DNA from: Kocuria rosea
GTDB taxonomy: Bacteria > Actinomycetota > Actinomycetes > Actinomycetales > Micrococcaceae
Reading direction: 5' to 3'
Assembly: GCF_006094695.1 (NCBI RefSeq)
Contig: NZ_CP035103.1
Span: 1,426,001 to 1,490,000 of the forward strand
DNA length: 64,000 bases
Below are positions 27,880 to 39,065 of the stretch, one piece after another; within the stretch, counting starts at the first letter, position 1; every line of letters starts with the position of its first letter. The translations under genes were made by a program, and so were the position numbers. Below the pieces are notes generated by a model. The model was not told where the DNA came from, ran no database searches, and worked only from the letters and a program-made list of their open reading frames with translations.

Positions 27880-28566
27880 ATGGAACTGAACGTCATGGGG
27901 CGCAACGTCGCCGTACCGGAGCGGTTCAAGGAGTACGCCGCCGAGAAGGTCGTCAAGTTCGAGGAGCTGGGCGAGAAGGTCCAGCGCATTGATGTCAAGG
28001 TCACCAAGGACCACGCGCTGCCCGGCCACCAGGGGATGGGCGTGGAGATCACGGTCTCCGGACGCGGCCCCGTCCTGCGGGCCGAGGCGCGCGGCGACGA
28101 CAAGTTCGCCGCCTTCGACGAGGCCTACAGCAAGCTCCTCGAGCGCCTTCGCCGGGCCCGCGACCGCCGCAAGGTGCACCGCGGCGCCCACCGTCCCACG
28201 GCCGTTCACGAGGCCACCGGCGCCCTGCCCGTGGTCCCCAGTTCCGGGCCCATCTACACCACCGCCGCGGAGCTCGCGACCGCCGAGCAGGAGGCGTTCG
28301 ACCAGAGCGTGAGCCTCACCGACGCGGTCACCCCCGTCGAGATCCGGCGCAAGCGGTTCCCGGCCTCCGAGCTGAGCGTCGACGAGGCCGTCGACCACAT
28401 GGAGCTCGTCGGCCACGACTTCTACCTCTTCGTCGACAAGGAGACCGGCGAGCCCTCCGCGGTCTACCGCCGCAAGGGCTGGAGCTACGGCGTCATCAGC
28501 CTGAGCGAGAACGGCGAGGAGTCCGAGGAGAGCGTCCGGGCCTACCAGCCCGAGCCCGCCGGCTGA
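27880..28566 (+). CDS. hpf: Ribosome hibernation promoting factor, long form
   Basis: A 228-residue long HPF that dimerises 70S ribosomes in stationary phase. The N-terminal S30AE fold spans residues 1-100 (MELNVMGRNVAVPERFKEY, then DDKFAAFDEAYSKLLERLRR). A variable linker leads to the C-terminal dimerisation domain (PVEIRRKRFPASELSVDEAVDHMELVGHDFYLFVD). ATG 27880 follows GGAGGG. It is co-linear with comF-like and secA as in mycobacteria. Confidence 0.95.
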   Translation: MELNVMGRNVAVPERFKEYAAEKVVKFEELGEKVQRIDVKVTKDHALPGHQGMGVEITVSGRGPVLRAEARGDDKFAAFDEAYSKLLERLRRARDRRKVHRGAHRPTAVHEATGALPVVPSSGPIYTTAAELATAEQEAFDQSVSLTDAVTPVEIRRKRFPASELSVDEAVDHMELVGHDFYLFVDKETGEPSAVYRRKGWSYGVISLSENGEESEESVRAYQPEPAG

Positions 28567-28624
28567 CCCCACCCCGTGACGGCGGGCCCGTCCGGCTGGG
28601 TGCCGGCCGGGTCCCGCCCCGGAA

Positions 28625-28652
28625 GAGCCCGGTGGTCGCGGCCACCGGGCTC
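28625..28652 (+). terminator. Terminator after hpf
   Basis: GAGCCCGGTGG (28625-28635) pairs perfectly with CCACCGGGCTC (28642-28652) around a 6-nt loop. It separates hpf from the secA promoter. Confidence 0.7.
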
Positions 28653-28684
28653 GTCCGCGCCCGGAGACCGGCACCGGCTCCCGT

Positions 28685-28690
28685 AGACTG
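28685..28690 (+). promoter_or_regulatory. -10 box upstream of secA
   Basis: TAGACT lies about 65 nt before the secA start, just after the hpf terminator. Here the transcript would have a leader with a GAGGAG ribosome-binding site, unlike the leaderless genes. Confidence 0.45.
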
Positions 28691-28755
28691 GAGCGGGTGC
28701 CGGACACCCCCCCATCAGTCCCAGCACGGCAGTCGAACACGAGGAGCGTGTGCAC

Positions 28756-31470
<2,715 letters not shown>

Positions 31471-31497
31471 GCCCGCCGAGGACAGGTTCCTCCCCAG

Positions 31498-31560
31498 GCT
31501 GAGTCCGCCGGGGGCTGAGCCTGCCGGGGACTCGGTCCGCCGGGGTCGAACGCGCCGGGG
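31498..31560. repeat. Four ~16-bp tandem copies after secA
   Basis: Imperfect copies of GCTGAGTCCGCCGGGG begin at 31498, 31514, 31530 and 31546. A related copy spans the secA stop codon (31467-31480). They fill the gap between secA and the convergent Rv3235-like gene. Confidence 0.65.
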
Positions 31561-31573
31561 CGGGGAGGCGGGG

Positions 31574-32095
31574 TCAGCCGACCTCGAGCTGCGTCACGCT
31601 CCAGCCCCGCCCCAGCCGCTCCACCCGCATGGCCACGGCCCGGCTGCGCCTCGGCTCGACCACCACCAGGGCCACCTCGTAGACCCCGCGGCCCACCCGG
31701 CAGACCCGGCACCTGCGCACGTGGGGGTTCCGGTGCAGCTCCTGCAGCGCGGCCTTGCCCTCGAACTGCTCCTGGAGCAGCCGGAGCATGTCGGCGCGCT
31801 GCTGGAAGCGCTCCGCGATCTCCGGGGTGGTCCAGCGGCCCAGCTGTGCCGCCGGCCGGCTCCCGCCCAGCACCTCCACGGCCGCCTGGCCGATGGAACG
31901 GGCCAGGGCCGTCACCCGGCCCAGCTCGTCCTCGGCGTCGTGGCCCAGCACACGCGTGGCGCCCCACGTGTAGCCGCCGGGGGCCGTGGGCGGCGCCGGG
32001 CGCCCCCGGCGGGCGGGGGGCCCGGCCGCCGGGCGTCCGCGCTCGGGCGCGAGCGGACGGGCAACGGGGTCGGAACCGGCGGTGGGTGCGTTCAT
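31574..32095 (-). CDS. Rv3235-family protein
   Basis: A 173-residue protein of the small actinobacterial Rv3235 family. The first 45 residues are disordered and Pro/Ala/Arg-rich. A helical stretch (DAEDELGRVTALARSIGQAAVEVLGG) precedes a compact domain that ends VRRCRVCRVGRGVYEVALVV. The fold resembles small cone-like domains but the function is unknown. A LysM protein gene lies directly upstream on the same strand, 64 bp away. Confidence 0.7.
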   Translation of the reverse strand: MNAPTAGSDPVARPLAPERGRPAAGPPARRGRPAPPTAPGGYTWGATRVLGHDAEDELGRVTALARSIGQAAVEVLGGSRPAAQLGRWTTPEIAERFQQRADMLRLLQEQFEGKAALQELHRNPHVRRCRVCRVGRGVYEVALVVVEPRRSRAVAMRVERLGRGWSVTQLEVG

Positions 32096-32159
32096 GACGG
32101 GCCTCCTGGGAACGGTGCTGCGGTGGGTCGATGGTGGGGTGCCGCGGAGCCGGGGCGGG

Positions 32160-32978
32160 TCAGGGCCCCCCGGCGCCGGGCACGACGAGCCGCTGACCCG
32201 GCAGGAGCCGGTGCGGTCCGTCCGGGAGCACCGGCCGGTTCAGCTCGTACCAGCGGGGCCATGCACGGGCGACCTGCTGGTCGGAGGCCTCCGGGCCCAG
32301 GTGGGCGGCGGCCAGGGACCACAGGGTGTCCCCGCGCACGACCGTGACGGCGCCGTCCACTGTGCGCTCCGCCACCGAGGGGCCGGTCCGCGGGAAGCAG
32401 GGATCCGGAGCCGTCGACGGCGCGGGGGCGGACTCCCCGCCCGGGGCGGGCTCGCGGTCGGGGCCGGGCCGGGGTCCGGCACCGGGGGCGGGCGCCGGGC
32501 CCGGTGCCTCCGGGGCGGGGGTCGTCTCCTCCGGGGCGGACGTCGTCCCCTCCGCGGCGGGGGCCGTCTCCTGCGCGGACGCCCCGGCGCCCCAGAACGG
32601 GGAGGGTGGGTCGACGGCGACCGCCGCCGGGGCCGCGAGCAGCTGCAGGCCCAGTGCCGTGGCCGCCGCGCGGCGCAGCAGGGCGGGGGAGCACCGCCCG
32701 CAGATCCCGGCCAGGCGCTCCCAGCGGTGGTGACCTGCCAGCACCGCGAGCACCGCCAGGGCGGCGGCGAGGATCCAGGCCGCCACCACGGCGCAGCCGA
32801 GCACGGCCGCTGCGAGCCCGATCAGCGTCCCGGTGTCCGGGCCCCCGGCGGTGCGGACGCCGCCCGCACCGTCCAGGGCTGCGCCGCAGGCCGCGGTGGC
32901 CGCACCCAGGGCGGGCACCAGGAGCACAGACCACAGCGGAGCGGACGCGGTGCTCGCGGATCCTGGCGTGCCGATCAT
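32160..32978 (-). CDS. LysM-domain membrane protein
   Basis: A 272-residue protein with three hydrophobic segments in the first 130 residues, a long Pro/Ala/Glu linker, and a C-terminal LysM motif (VRGDTLWSLAAAHLG, ending LPGQRLVVPG) expected to bind peptidoglycan. ATG 32978 has GGGAGACC before it; an in-frame ATG at 33056 would add 26 residues made from the repeated promoter sequence and is rejected. Upstream lies an array of helically phased repeats. Confidence 0.75.
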   Translation of the reverse strand: MIGTPGSASTASAPLWSVLLVPALGAATAACGAALDGAGGVRTAGGPDTGTLIGLAAAVLGCAVVAAWILAAALAVLAVLAGHHRWERLAGICGRCSPALLRRAAATALGLQLLAAPAAVAVDPPSPFWGAGASAQETAPAAEGTTSAPEETTPAPEAPGPAPAPGAGPRPGPDREPAPGGESAPAPSTAPDPCFPRTGPSVAERTVDGAVTVVRGDTLWSLAAAHLGPEASDQQVARAWPRWYELNRPVLPDGPHRLLPGQRLVVPGAGGP

Positions 32979-33008
32979 CTGGTCTCCCGGAAAGTGAGTT
33001 TTAACGTC

Positions 33009-33038
33009 GTTTGACAGCGTTTGATGCTGTTTGACGTC
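33009..33038. promoter_or_regulatory. Three 10-bp phased GTTTGA repeats
   Basis: GTTTGACAGC, GTTTGATGCT and GTTTGACGTC follow one another at exactly 10-bp spacing. Weaker GT-rich decamers extend on both sides. The array is AT-rich within a very GC-rich region and stands 30 bp from the LysM gene start. Head-to-tail repeats at helical spacing are typical targets of BldC-type MerR-like proteins, and one is encoded at 33780. Confidence 0.55.
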
Positions 33039-33188
33039 GTAAAGCATTGTTAGCACCCCCTGGGTGCCGGTGTAAAGGTCTCAGCGGCCCGCGGTGGACA
33101 TGACGTTCCTTGACGAGGGCAGGGCGGACGCCTACGTTGAGGCCCTGCGCGACCGGACGGCCCGGGAGCCGGAAGGGGAGGCCCTGCA

Positions 33189-33752
33189 GTGCGCTGGGAG
33201 CAGCTGTTCGCGGACCTGGAGGCGCAGCTGGCCTCCGCGCACCAGCAGGGCGTGGAGGAGGAGGCGGCGGAGCAGGCCCGCGCGGAGTACTCCCGGGTGC
33301 GCCTGACCGACCGGCTGCGCCTCCGGCAGGGCGAACCCGTCCGGGTCCTGCTCACCGGTGCCGTGCCGCTCGAGGGCCGGGTGCGCACGGTGGGCGCCGG
33401 CTGGGTCGTCCTCGAGGACCGGGGCACCGAGCACCTGGTGCCGCTGGGGGCCGTCCTGTGGTGGGAGTCCCTCGGCCGGGGGTGGGCGCCCGGTGACGAC
33501 CCGCTGGCCCTGCGGCTCGGCCTGGGGCACGCGCTGCGCGCTTTGGCCCGGGCCAGGGCCGGGGTGCGGATCCGGCTCGCCGGCGGTGGACCGCTGGGCG
33601 AGCTCGAGGGGACGCTTGACCAGGTGGGCGCGGACTTCTTCGACCTGGCCCTGCACCCCGACGACGACTACCGCAGACGGGGCAGCGTGACCGCGCTGCG
33701 CGCCGTGCCGTTCCCCGCGCTGGTCTGCGTCTCCTCGCTCACGGCGGGGTGA
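33189..33752 (+). CDS. Conserved hypothetical protein
   Basis: A 187-residue protein I cannot assign to a named function. Residues 1-40 form a helix (LFADLEAQLASAHQQGVEEEAAEQARAEY). Two beta-rich stretches follow, LRQGEPVRVLLTGAVPLEGRVRTVGAGWVVLEDR and a similar VRIRLAGGGPLGELEGTLDQVGADFFDLAL, which look like a duplicated SH3/Sm-like barrel. GTG 33189 follows GGAAGGGGAGG. It converges on the BldC-like gene. Confidence 0.7.
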   Translation: MRWEQLFADLEAQLASAHQQGVEEEAAEQARAEYSRVRLTDRLRLRQGEPVRVLLTGAVPLEGRVRTVGAGWVVLEDRGTEHLVPLGAVLWWESLGRGWAPGDDPLALRLGLGHALRALARARAGVRIRLAGGGPLGELEGTLDQVGADFFDLALHPDDDYRRRGSVTALRAVPFPALVCVSSLTAG

Positions 33753-33779
33753 GACGGTCGGCGGCGGCGTCCCGGTGGA

Positions 33780-33995
33780 TCAGTCGAGCGCGCCCGAGCG
33801 CACCGCCTCCGCCGTCCGCTCGTAGCCGCGGGCGATGTACTCCTCCAGCTTGGCGGTCTCGACGCGCCACTGGCCGCGGCCGCCCACCTGGATGGCGGGC
33901 AGCTCCCCGCTGCGCACGAGAGCCCTCGCCTGCGTCGCCGAGATGTTGAGGATCTCGGCGACGTCCGCCAAGGTCAGGAAGCGCTGCTGCGACAT
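33780..33995 (-). CDS. BldC-like MerR-type HTH protein
   Basis: A 71-residue DNA-binding protein made of one winged HTH. FLTLADVAEILNISATQARALVRSGELPAIQV is the HTH and GGRGQWRVETAKLEEYIAR the wing and following helix. Size and layout match BldC/excisionase-family regulators, which bind cooperatively to direct repeats. ATG 33995 has AAGGAGGCGGAGG in front. It lies 0.7 kb from the phased GTTTGA array at 33009 and next to the CpaB-like gene. Confidence 0.8.
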   Translation of the reverse strand: MSQQRFLTLADVAEILNISATQARALVRSGELPAIQVGGRGQWRVETAKLEEYIARGYERTAEAVRSGALD

Positions 33996-34235
33996 CCTCC
34001 GCCTCCTTGCTCGTGGTTGCTCTCCCGTTCCAGTCTGCCACCGAAGAGACGCAACGGCTCCCCGTCCACATGCGGCGTCGCCACCGCCCGCCCCCGGCGC
34101 GCACGGGGGGCCGGGGCGCGCACCCTGTCCCCAGTTGTGCACCGACCGGTTCCCGGGGCACCACGGCCGCGGGCAGAATGTGGGCCACGAGCACGGTCCC
34201 CACGGCCGTGCGGGCAACGAGAGAGGCGGTCGCCG

Positions 34236-34889
34236 ATGAGCGGCACGGTCAGGGGCACGGACGCCCCGTCGGCCCGGTTCCGGAGACCGACCTGGCGGGA
34301 CCCGAGGCTGCTCACCGGGCTGCTGCTCGTGCTGCTCTCCGTCGCCGGGGTGACCGCCGTGGTCACCGCCACGAACCGCACGGACCCCTACCTGGCGGCC
34401 GCCCGGGACATCGAGGTCGGCCAGGACGTGACCGGGGAGGACCTGGTGGCCGTCGACGTCCGGCTGCAGGACGCGGCGGACCTCTACGTCCCTGCGGACG
34501 CGGCACCGGGGCCGGGCACGGTCGCGACGCAGCGGATCCCGGCGGGCCAGCTGCTGCCAGGGTCCGCGCTGGGCACCGCGGACCGGCTGGACCGCAAGCC
34601 GGTCGCCGTCCCGGTGGACCATCCGCTGCCCCAGGACGCCGGGGCGGGAACGCGCGTGGACGTCTGGGTCGCCGCCCAGAAGCCCTCCGGCCGCGGCCAC
34701 GAGCCGGCCCGCCTGCTGCTCCCGGCGGCCGAGATCGCCGGCGTGCAGACGGAGCAGACCGCCCTCGGCGCGGGCCGCGGCACCGTGGTGCACGTCCTGG
34801 TCGAGGAAGACCCGATGGAGGAGCTCGTGGACGCGCTCGGCAACGACGCCCGCGTCACGCTCGTGTGGAATCCCGCGGGCGGCCGGTGA
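34236..34889 (+). CDS. SAF-domain pilus protein (CpaB/RcpC-like)
   Basis: A 217-residue protein with an N-terminal transmembrane helix (LLTGLLLVLLSVAGVTAVV, about 25-45) and a SAF domain (AARDIEVGQDVTGEDLVAVDV, then RIPAGQLLPGSAL). CpaB/RcpC proteins belong to Tad/Flp pilus machines. It is followed without a gap by a CpaE-like ATPase (TGATG overlap). The rest of the tad operon lies 15 kb downstream. Confidence 0.78.
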   Translation: MSGTVRGTDAPSARFRRPTWRDPRLLTGLLLVLLSVAGVTAVVTATNRTDPYLAAARDIEVGQDVTGEDLVAVDVRLQDAADLYVPADAAPGPGTVATQRIPAGQLLPGSALGTADRLDRKPVAVPVDHPLPQDAGAGTRVDVWVAAQKPSGRGHEPARLLLPAAEIAGVQTEQTALGAGRGTVVHVLVEEDPMEELVDALGNDARVTLVWNPAGGR

Positions 34890-36271
34890 TGGTCCTCCCG
34901 GTCATGGCCCTGGGGGTCTCCACCTGGCCCCTCGTCGACGGCATCGAACGGCTGCACGGACCGGTCACGGTGGTCCGCCGATGCCTCGACCTCACGGAGC
35001 TGCTGGCCGCGGCGCGCGCCGGACTCGGCCGGGCCGCCCTCGTGGCGGAGGGCGCCGAGGACCTCACGGCGAGCCTGCTCGAGCAGATCCGGCTCGGCGG
35101 CGCGGCGCTGCTGGTGCTGGAGGGCCACGACCACCGCCGCCTCGCCGGTCTCGGCGCCGTGGTCGTCCCGGAGCGGGCGGCCCCCGAGGACGCCGCCCGC
35201 CTCGTCGAGGAGGCCGTCGCCGCCGCGTCGGGCGCACCGAGCGGGGTGGGCTACGCCGACGTCGTCGCGGCGGGCCGCGCCGACGGAACCGCCGCCGTGC
35301 CCGGCGCGCCCGCCCCCGCGGCCGGCGGGCACCCGCAGGAGGGGGAGGACGGCGACGGGGCCGAGTCCCCGGCACCCCGCGGCGCCGGGCGGATCGTGGC
35401 GGTGTGGGGGCCCACCGGAGCGCCGGGCCGGACCACGGTGGCCGTCAACCTCGCCGCGGAGCTCGCGCTCCTGGGGCAGGACACCGCACTCGTCGACGCG
35501 GACACCTACGGACCCTCGGTGGCCGCGGCCCTCGGGATGCTGGACGAGGCGGCGGGTCTCGCCCAGGCGTGCCGGCTCGCCGACCAGGGGCGGCTGGACG
35601 GGGTGAACCTGCGGCGGACGGCCGCCGACGTGGCCGTCGCCGGGCGCACCGTCCGGGTGCTCACGGGGCTGACCCGTCAGGACCGCTGGCCGGAGCTGCG
35701 CTCGAGCGCCGTGGCGGCGGTGCTGGAGCGCTCGGTGCAGGAGTTCGGCACCACGGTGGTGGACTGCGGCTTCGCGCTGGAGGCCGACGAGGAGCTCACC
35801 GTCGACACCATGGCTCCCCGCCGGCACGCGGCGGCCCTCACGGTCCTGGAGCGCGCCGACGTGGTGGTGGCCGTGGGCGCCGCGGACACCATCGGCGTGC
35901 CGAGGCTGCTGAAGGCGCTGCCGGACGTCGCCGCGGCCGCGCCCGGGGCCCGGCTCGTCGTCGCCGTCAACAAGCTGCGCCGCTCGGCGGCGGGACGCTC
36001 ACCCGAGCTGGGGGTCCGGGAGGCGTGGGCGCGGTTCGGCTCCGGCCCGTCGGTCGAGCTGTTCGTGCCGTGGGACCCGGAGACCTGCGACGAGGCGCTG
36101 CTGGCCGGGGCCGTCCTCGCGGAGACCGCGGCGGGATCCTCCGTGCGGGCCGCGATCCGGGAGCTGGCCGGCCGGGTGCTCGCCGAGCCCGGGGAGGCGG
36201 GGGCGGACGAGGACCCGCTCGTGCGCGGTACTAGGCTGGGCGGCAGGATCGGGGCCTGGCTGCGGCGCTGA
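34889..36271 (+). CDS. CpaE-like P-loop ATPase (MinD/ParA superfamily)
   Basis: A 460-residue protein. The first 130 residues resemble a degenerate receiver domain (MVLPVMALGVSTWPLVDG on). After a Pro/Ala linker, the MinD-type P-loop reads VWGPTGAPGRTTVAVNLAAE with LVDADTYGPSVAAALG as the switch. The deviant Walker lysine position is Gly-Arg (GAPGRTT), so ATP hydrolysis may be altered. CpaE/TadZ proteins place the Tad machine at the pole. It is coupled to the CpaB-like gene. Confidence 0.78.
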   Translation: MVLPVMALGVSTWPLVDGIERLHGPVTVVRRCLDLTELLAAARAGLGRAALVAEGAEDLTASLLEQIRLGGAALLVLEGHDHRRLAGLGAVVVPERAAPEDAARLVEEAVAAASGAPSGVGYADVVAAGRADGTAAVPGAPAPAAGGHPQEGEDGDGAESPAPRGAGRIVAVWGPTGAPGRTTVAVNLAAELALLGQDTALVDADTYGPSVAAALGMLDEAAGLAQACRLADQGRLDGVNLRRTAADVAVAGRTVRVLTGLTRQDRWPELRSSAVAAVLERSVQEFGTTVVDCGFALEADEELTVDTMAPRRHAAALTVLERADVVVAVGAADTIGVPRLLKALPDVAAAAPGARLVVAVNKLRRSAAGRSPELGVREAWARFGSGPSVELFVPWDPETCDEALLAGAVLAETAAGSSVRAAIRELAGRVLAEPGEAGADEDPLVRGTRLGGRIGAWLRR

Positions 36272-36321
36272 TCGCGGGGGCGCCGTCCGGCCCCTCCCCA
36301 CCTGCGACCACCGGAGGCGAC

Positions 36322-37875
36322 GTGGCGTTCACGGAACCGCTCAGGGACACCAAGGACTTCGGGCCCGGGGACTACGAGTGGCTCCACCTGCTCGTGGGGG
36401 ACTGGCAGCTCATCTCCGACCTCGCCTTCGGCGACCTGATCCTCAGCTTCCCGGCCGACTACATCCCGGCCGCGGGCAGCGGCAACGGACGCGGCATGCC
36501 GGCCCCCGGCAGCTCGTTCCGGGTGCTCGCCCACGTGCGGCCGGCGACGGGTCCCACTGTCTTCCACAAGGACATGGTGGGCGAGCTGCTGCCCGACGAG
36601 CTGAGCGGGCCCCTGCGGGCCGCCTGGGTCGGCCGGCGGATCGAGCGGGTGCGCCCGTCGGGGGAGGGGGCCGGTGCCTCCGGCCCGGTCAAGGTGGTCC
36701 CGCTCGTGCGCCAGGGGCGGACGCTCGCCCTGCTGACCCTGCACGCCGGACGGGCGCCGGGCCAGGTGGTCTCCCGGCAGGAGATCGTCTACCGCGAGAC
36801 CGCCGACGCGCTGCTGCGGATGGCCAACGAGGGCCTGTGGCCGGACTTCTCCGCCCCGACGGGCTCGCGCCGCGGCGCGCCGCGCGTCGGGGACGGCGCG
36901 ATCCGGCTCGACGCCGAGGACCGCGTGACCTACGTCTCGCCCAACGCGGAGTCGGCGCTGCGCCGGCTGGGGATCGACGGCGAGCTGCTCGGGGAGCGGC
37001 TCATGGACCTCGTGCCCCCCGTGCTGGTGCCGGGGGCGGACGCGGACGAGACCCTCGCCCCCGTGCTCAGCGGCCGGACGGCGTGGCGCAGCGAGGTGGA
37101 GGGCGCGCGCGTGAGCGTCAACTTCCGCTCCGTCCCGCTGCGGGACCGGTCCGGCCGGCTCGGCGCGGTGCTGCTCTGCCGGGACGTCACCGAGCTGCGC
37201 CGCCGGGACCTGGAGCTCGTCTCGAAGGACGCGACCGTGCGGGAGATCCACCACCGCGTCAAGAACAACCTGCAGACGGTCTCCGCGCTGCTGCGCCTGC
37301 AGGCCCGGCGGATGACCACGGACGAGGCGCGGCACGGGCTGGAGCAGGCCATGCGCCGGGTCGCGACCATCGCGATGGTGCACGAGACGCTCTCCCAGGG
37401 GTTCACGCAGAACGTGGACTTCGACGAGCTCATCGCCCGGCAGTTCCGGCTCGCGGCGGAGGTGGCCTCGCCCGAGCAGACGGTGCACACGCGGATCATC
37501 GGGGAGTTCGGGGAGCTGCCGACCCGCCTGGCCACCCCGCTGGCGCTCGTGATCAACGAGCTCGTCACGAACGCGGTCGAGCACGGCCTCGCCGGGCGGA
37601 CCGGAACGGTCACCCTGGAGGCGTCCAGGGTCCAGGACGAGGACGGCGCCGGTCAGCTGCTCGAGGTCGTGGTGAGCGACGACGGCGCCGGGATGGGCGA
37701 CGTGGTCATCGAGGAGTCCGGGGTCGGCGCCTTCCGCAGGGCGGGCGGCGGCGAGGGGCTCGGGATGCAGATCGTGCGCACCCTCGTGGCGGGCGAGCTC
37801 GGGGGCTGGATCCGCTGGGAACCGCGACAGGGCGGGGGCACCGAGGTGACGGTGTGCGCCCGCCTCGACGACTGA
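36322..37875 (+). CDS. pdtaS: Sensor histidine kinase PdtaS-like
   Basis: A 517-residue soluble kinase. A GAF-like N-terminal domain (MAFTEPLRDTKDFGPGDYEW) and a PAS domain (DRVTYVSPNAESALRRLGI) precede the HisKA_2 helix with His310 in EIHHRVKNNLQTVSALLRLQ. The HWE/HisKA_2 ATPase follows (VINELVTNAVEHGLAG, GEGLGMQIVRTLV). This architecture and the next gene, whiB1, match mycobacterial pdtaS (Rv3220c), whose partner PdtaR is an antiterminator. GTG 36322 has CCGGAGG before it. Confidence 0.88.
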   Translation: MAFTEPLRDTKDFGPGDYEWLHLLVGDWQLISDLAFGDLILSFPADYIPAAGSGNGRGMPAPGSSFRVLAHVRPATGPTVFHKDMVGELLPDELSGPLRAAWVGRRIERVRPSGEGAGASGPVKVVPLVRQGRTLALLTLHAGRAPGQVVSRQEIVYRETADALLRMANEGLWPDFSAPTGSRRGAPRVGDGAIRLDAEDRVTYVSPNAESALRRLGIDGELLGERLMDLVPPVLVPGADADETLAPVLSGRTAWRSEVEGARVSVNFRSVPLRDRSGRLGAVLLCRDVTELRRRDLELVSKDATVREIHHRVKNNLQTVSALLRLQARRMTTDEARHGLEQAMRRVATIAMVHETLSQGFTQNVDFDELIARQFRLAAEVASPEQTVHTRIIGEFGELPTRLATPLALVINELVTNAVEHGLAGRTGTVTLEASRVQDEDGAGQLLEVVVSDDGAGMGDVVIEESGVGAFRRAGGGEGLGMQIVRTLVAGELGGWIRWEPRQGGGTEVTVCARLDD

Positions 37876-37899
37876 TCCGGCGAGGGCCCGGGAAGCGGC

Positions 37900-37932
37900 G
37901 AGGACCGGGACCCCGCAGGGTTCCCGGTCCTC
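37900..37932. terminator. Hairpin between pdtaS and whiB1
   Basis: GAGGACCGGGACCC and GGTTCCCGGTCCTC form a near-perfect stem with one mismatch or bulge. It lies between two convergent genes and could act on both strands. Confidence 0.6.
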
Positions 37933-37948
37933 GGTGCGAGCGGAGCGC

Positions 37949-38197
37949 TCAGGAGGCGCGGCGGGCGCGGGCGGCGCGGCGCTTGAGGGCGCGGCGCTCG
38001 TCCTCGCTCATCCCGCCCCAGACGCCCGCGTCCTGGCCGGACTCGAGGGCCCACTGCAGACAGGTGTCCATCACCGGGCAACTGCGGCACACGGCCTTCG
38101 CCTCCTCGATCTGCAGGAGAGCAGGTCCGGTGTTGCCCACGGGGAAGAACAGCTCGGGATCCTTCTCCAGGCATGCTGCGCGGCTACGCCAATCCAT
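37949..38197 (-). CDS. whiB1: Iron-sulfur regulator WhiB1
   Basis: An 82-residue Wbl protein. The four [4Fe-4S] ligands are Cys9, Cys37, Cys40 and Cys46. The GVWGG turn and the basic tail (ERRALKRRAARARRAS) that contacts DNA or sigma factor follow. WhiB1 is essential and nitric-oxide-sensitive in mycobacteria. Convergence with pdtaS is conserved there too. Confidence 0.93.
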   Translation of the reverse strand: MDWRSRAACLEKDPELFFPVGNTGPALLQIEEAKAVCRSCPVMDTCLQWALESGQDAGVWGGMSEDERRALKRRAARARRAS

Positions 38198-38509
38198 GGT
38201 CAGCGATCGCTCCTTTCAAGGGTGGGTCCCGTCAGGGCAGGGCAGAAGGATCCTGCGGCGGCCGCGTCCGGGACAAGAGAAAAGGCCCATTCGCACGGGC
38301 CTTGTGAAGAACTGACGTCCACCTTCCCACGCCGGAGGGGTGCGGACAAGGGCTTTGGGTGGCGCGTCACAGCCGGGTCGGTGAGGCGTTGCTCACAGGA
38401 CGCCCGGGGCGGGCCGCCGCACGATCCGCACGGCGGGTCGCGCCGGCGGCGGGCGGACTAGGGTGGCGGGGAGCGCCGGGGCCCGCCGCCCGGCCGGAAG
38501 GAGAACCCC
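38198..38509. other. Intergenic region upstream of whiB1
   Basis: This 312-bp gap holds the whiB1 promoter on the minus strand and the ribosome-binding site of the following gene. A hairpin AAGGCCC/GGGCCTT lies at 38282-38303. No ORF with a credible start is seen. Confidence 0.5.
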
Positions 38510-38908
38510 ATGCCCACCCCCTCCCGGGACGCCCGGCCCCGCGCGGTCGCGGTCCTGACCGGCGTGGTGCTGCTCGAGGCCCTGGTCCTCGCCGGGGCCG
38601 CCCTGCGGCTGGTCTGGTCCCTCCTGTTCGAGGAGCCCCTGACCGTGGGCGGAACGGTCTTCCTCGCGGCGGTCTTCGCCGGGGGCGCCCTGTGGCTGCT
38701 GCGCGTGGGCCGGGGCCTCTGGCGCGGCTTCCGGTGGCCCCGCGCGGCCGCGCTCGTGGTCCAGCTCTTCCTCCTGGTGCTCGCCTACCCCCTGCTCCGG
38801 TCGGGGCAGTGGGGGCCCGGGCTCGCGACGGCGGTGCCGGCCGTCGTCGTCCTCGTCCTGCTCTTCCGGCCGGGCGTGCTCGCGTGGACGAGCCGCACCG
38901 TCCGGTGA
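38510..38908 (+). CDS. Small polytopic membrane protein
   Basis: A 132-residue protein with four hydrophobic segments (about 13-38, 45-65, 77-97 and 103-122) and no recognised domain. ATG 38510 is preceded by GGAAGGAGAACCCC, a strong site. It precedes the glycan cluster, but no link is visible. Confidence 0.7.
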   Translation: MPTPSRDARPRAVAVLTGVVLLEALVLAGAALRLVWSLLFEEPLTVGGTVFLAAVFAGGALWLLRVGRGLWRGFRWPRAAALVVQLFLLVLAYPLLRSGQWGPGLATAVPAVVVLVLLFRPGVLAWTSRTVR

Positions 38909-39065
38909 GCGGGTCCGCCCGGCCGGCCCCCACGGCCCCGGGGCGCGCCCGCCCGGGACGGCCGGGCAGGACCAGTACAGTTGGAGCGCCCGTGCCCGCC
39001 GTCGTCGTGCCCGGCCCCCGTCCGTTCCGTCCCCTCCCGTCGAGCAGCTCCGAACAGGTGGTCCC

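Noticed and set aside
38380..38397. CRP-like site GTGA...TCAC upstream of whiB1
   Set aside because: The spacing is 8 bp, not the 6 bp of the CRP consensus, and it lies near the neighbouring gene rather than at the whiB1 promoter.
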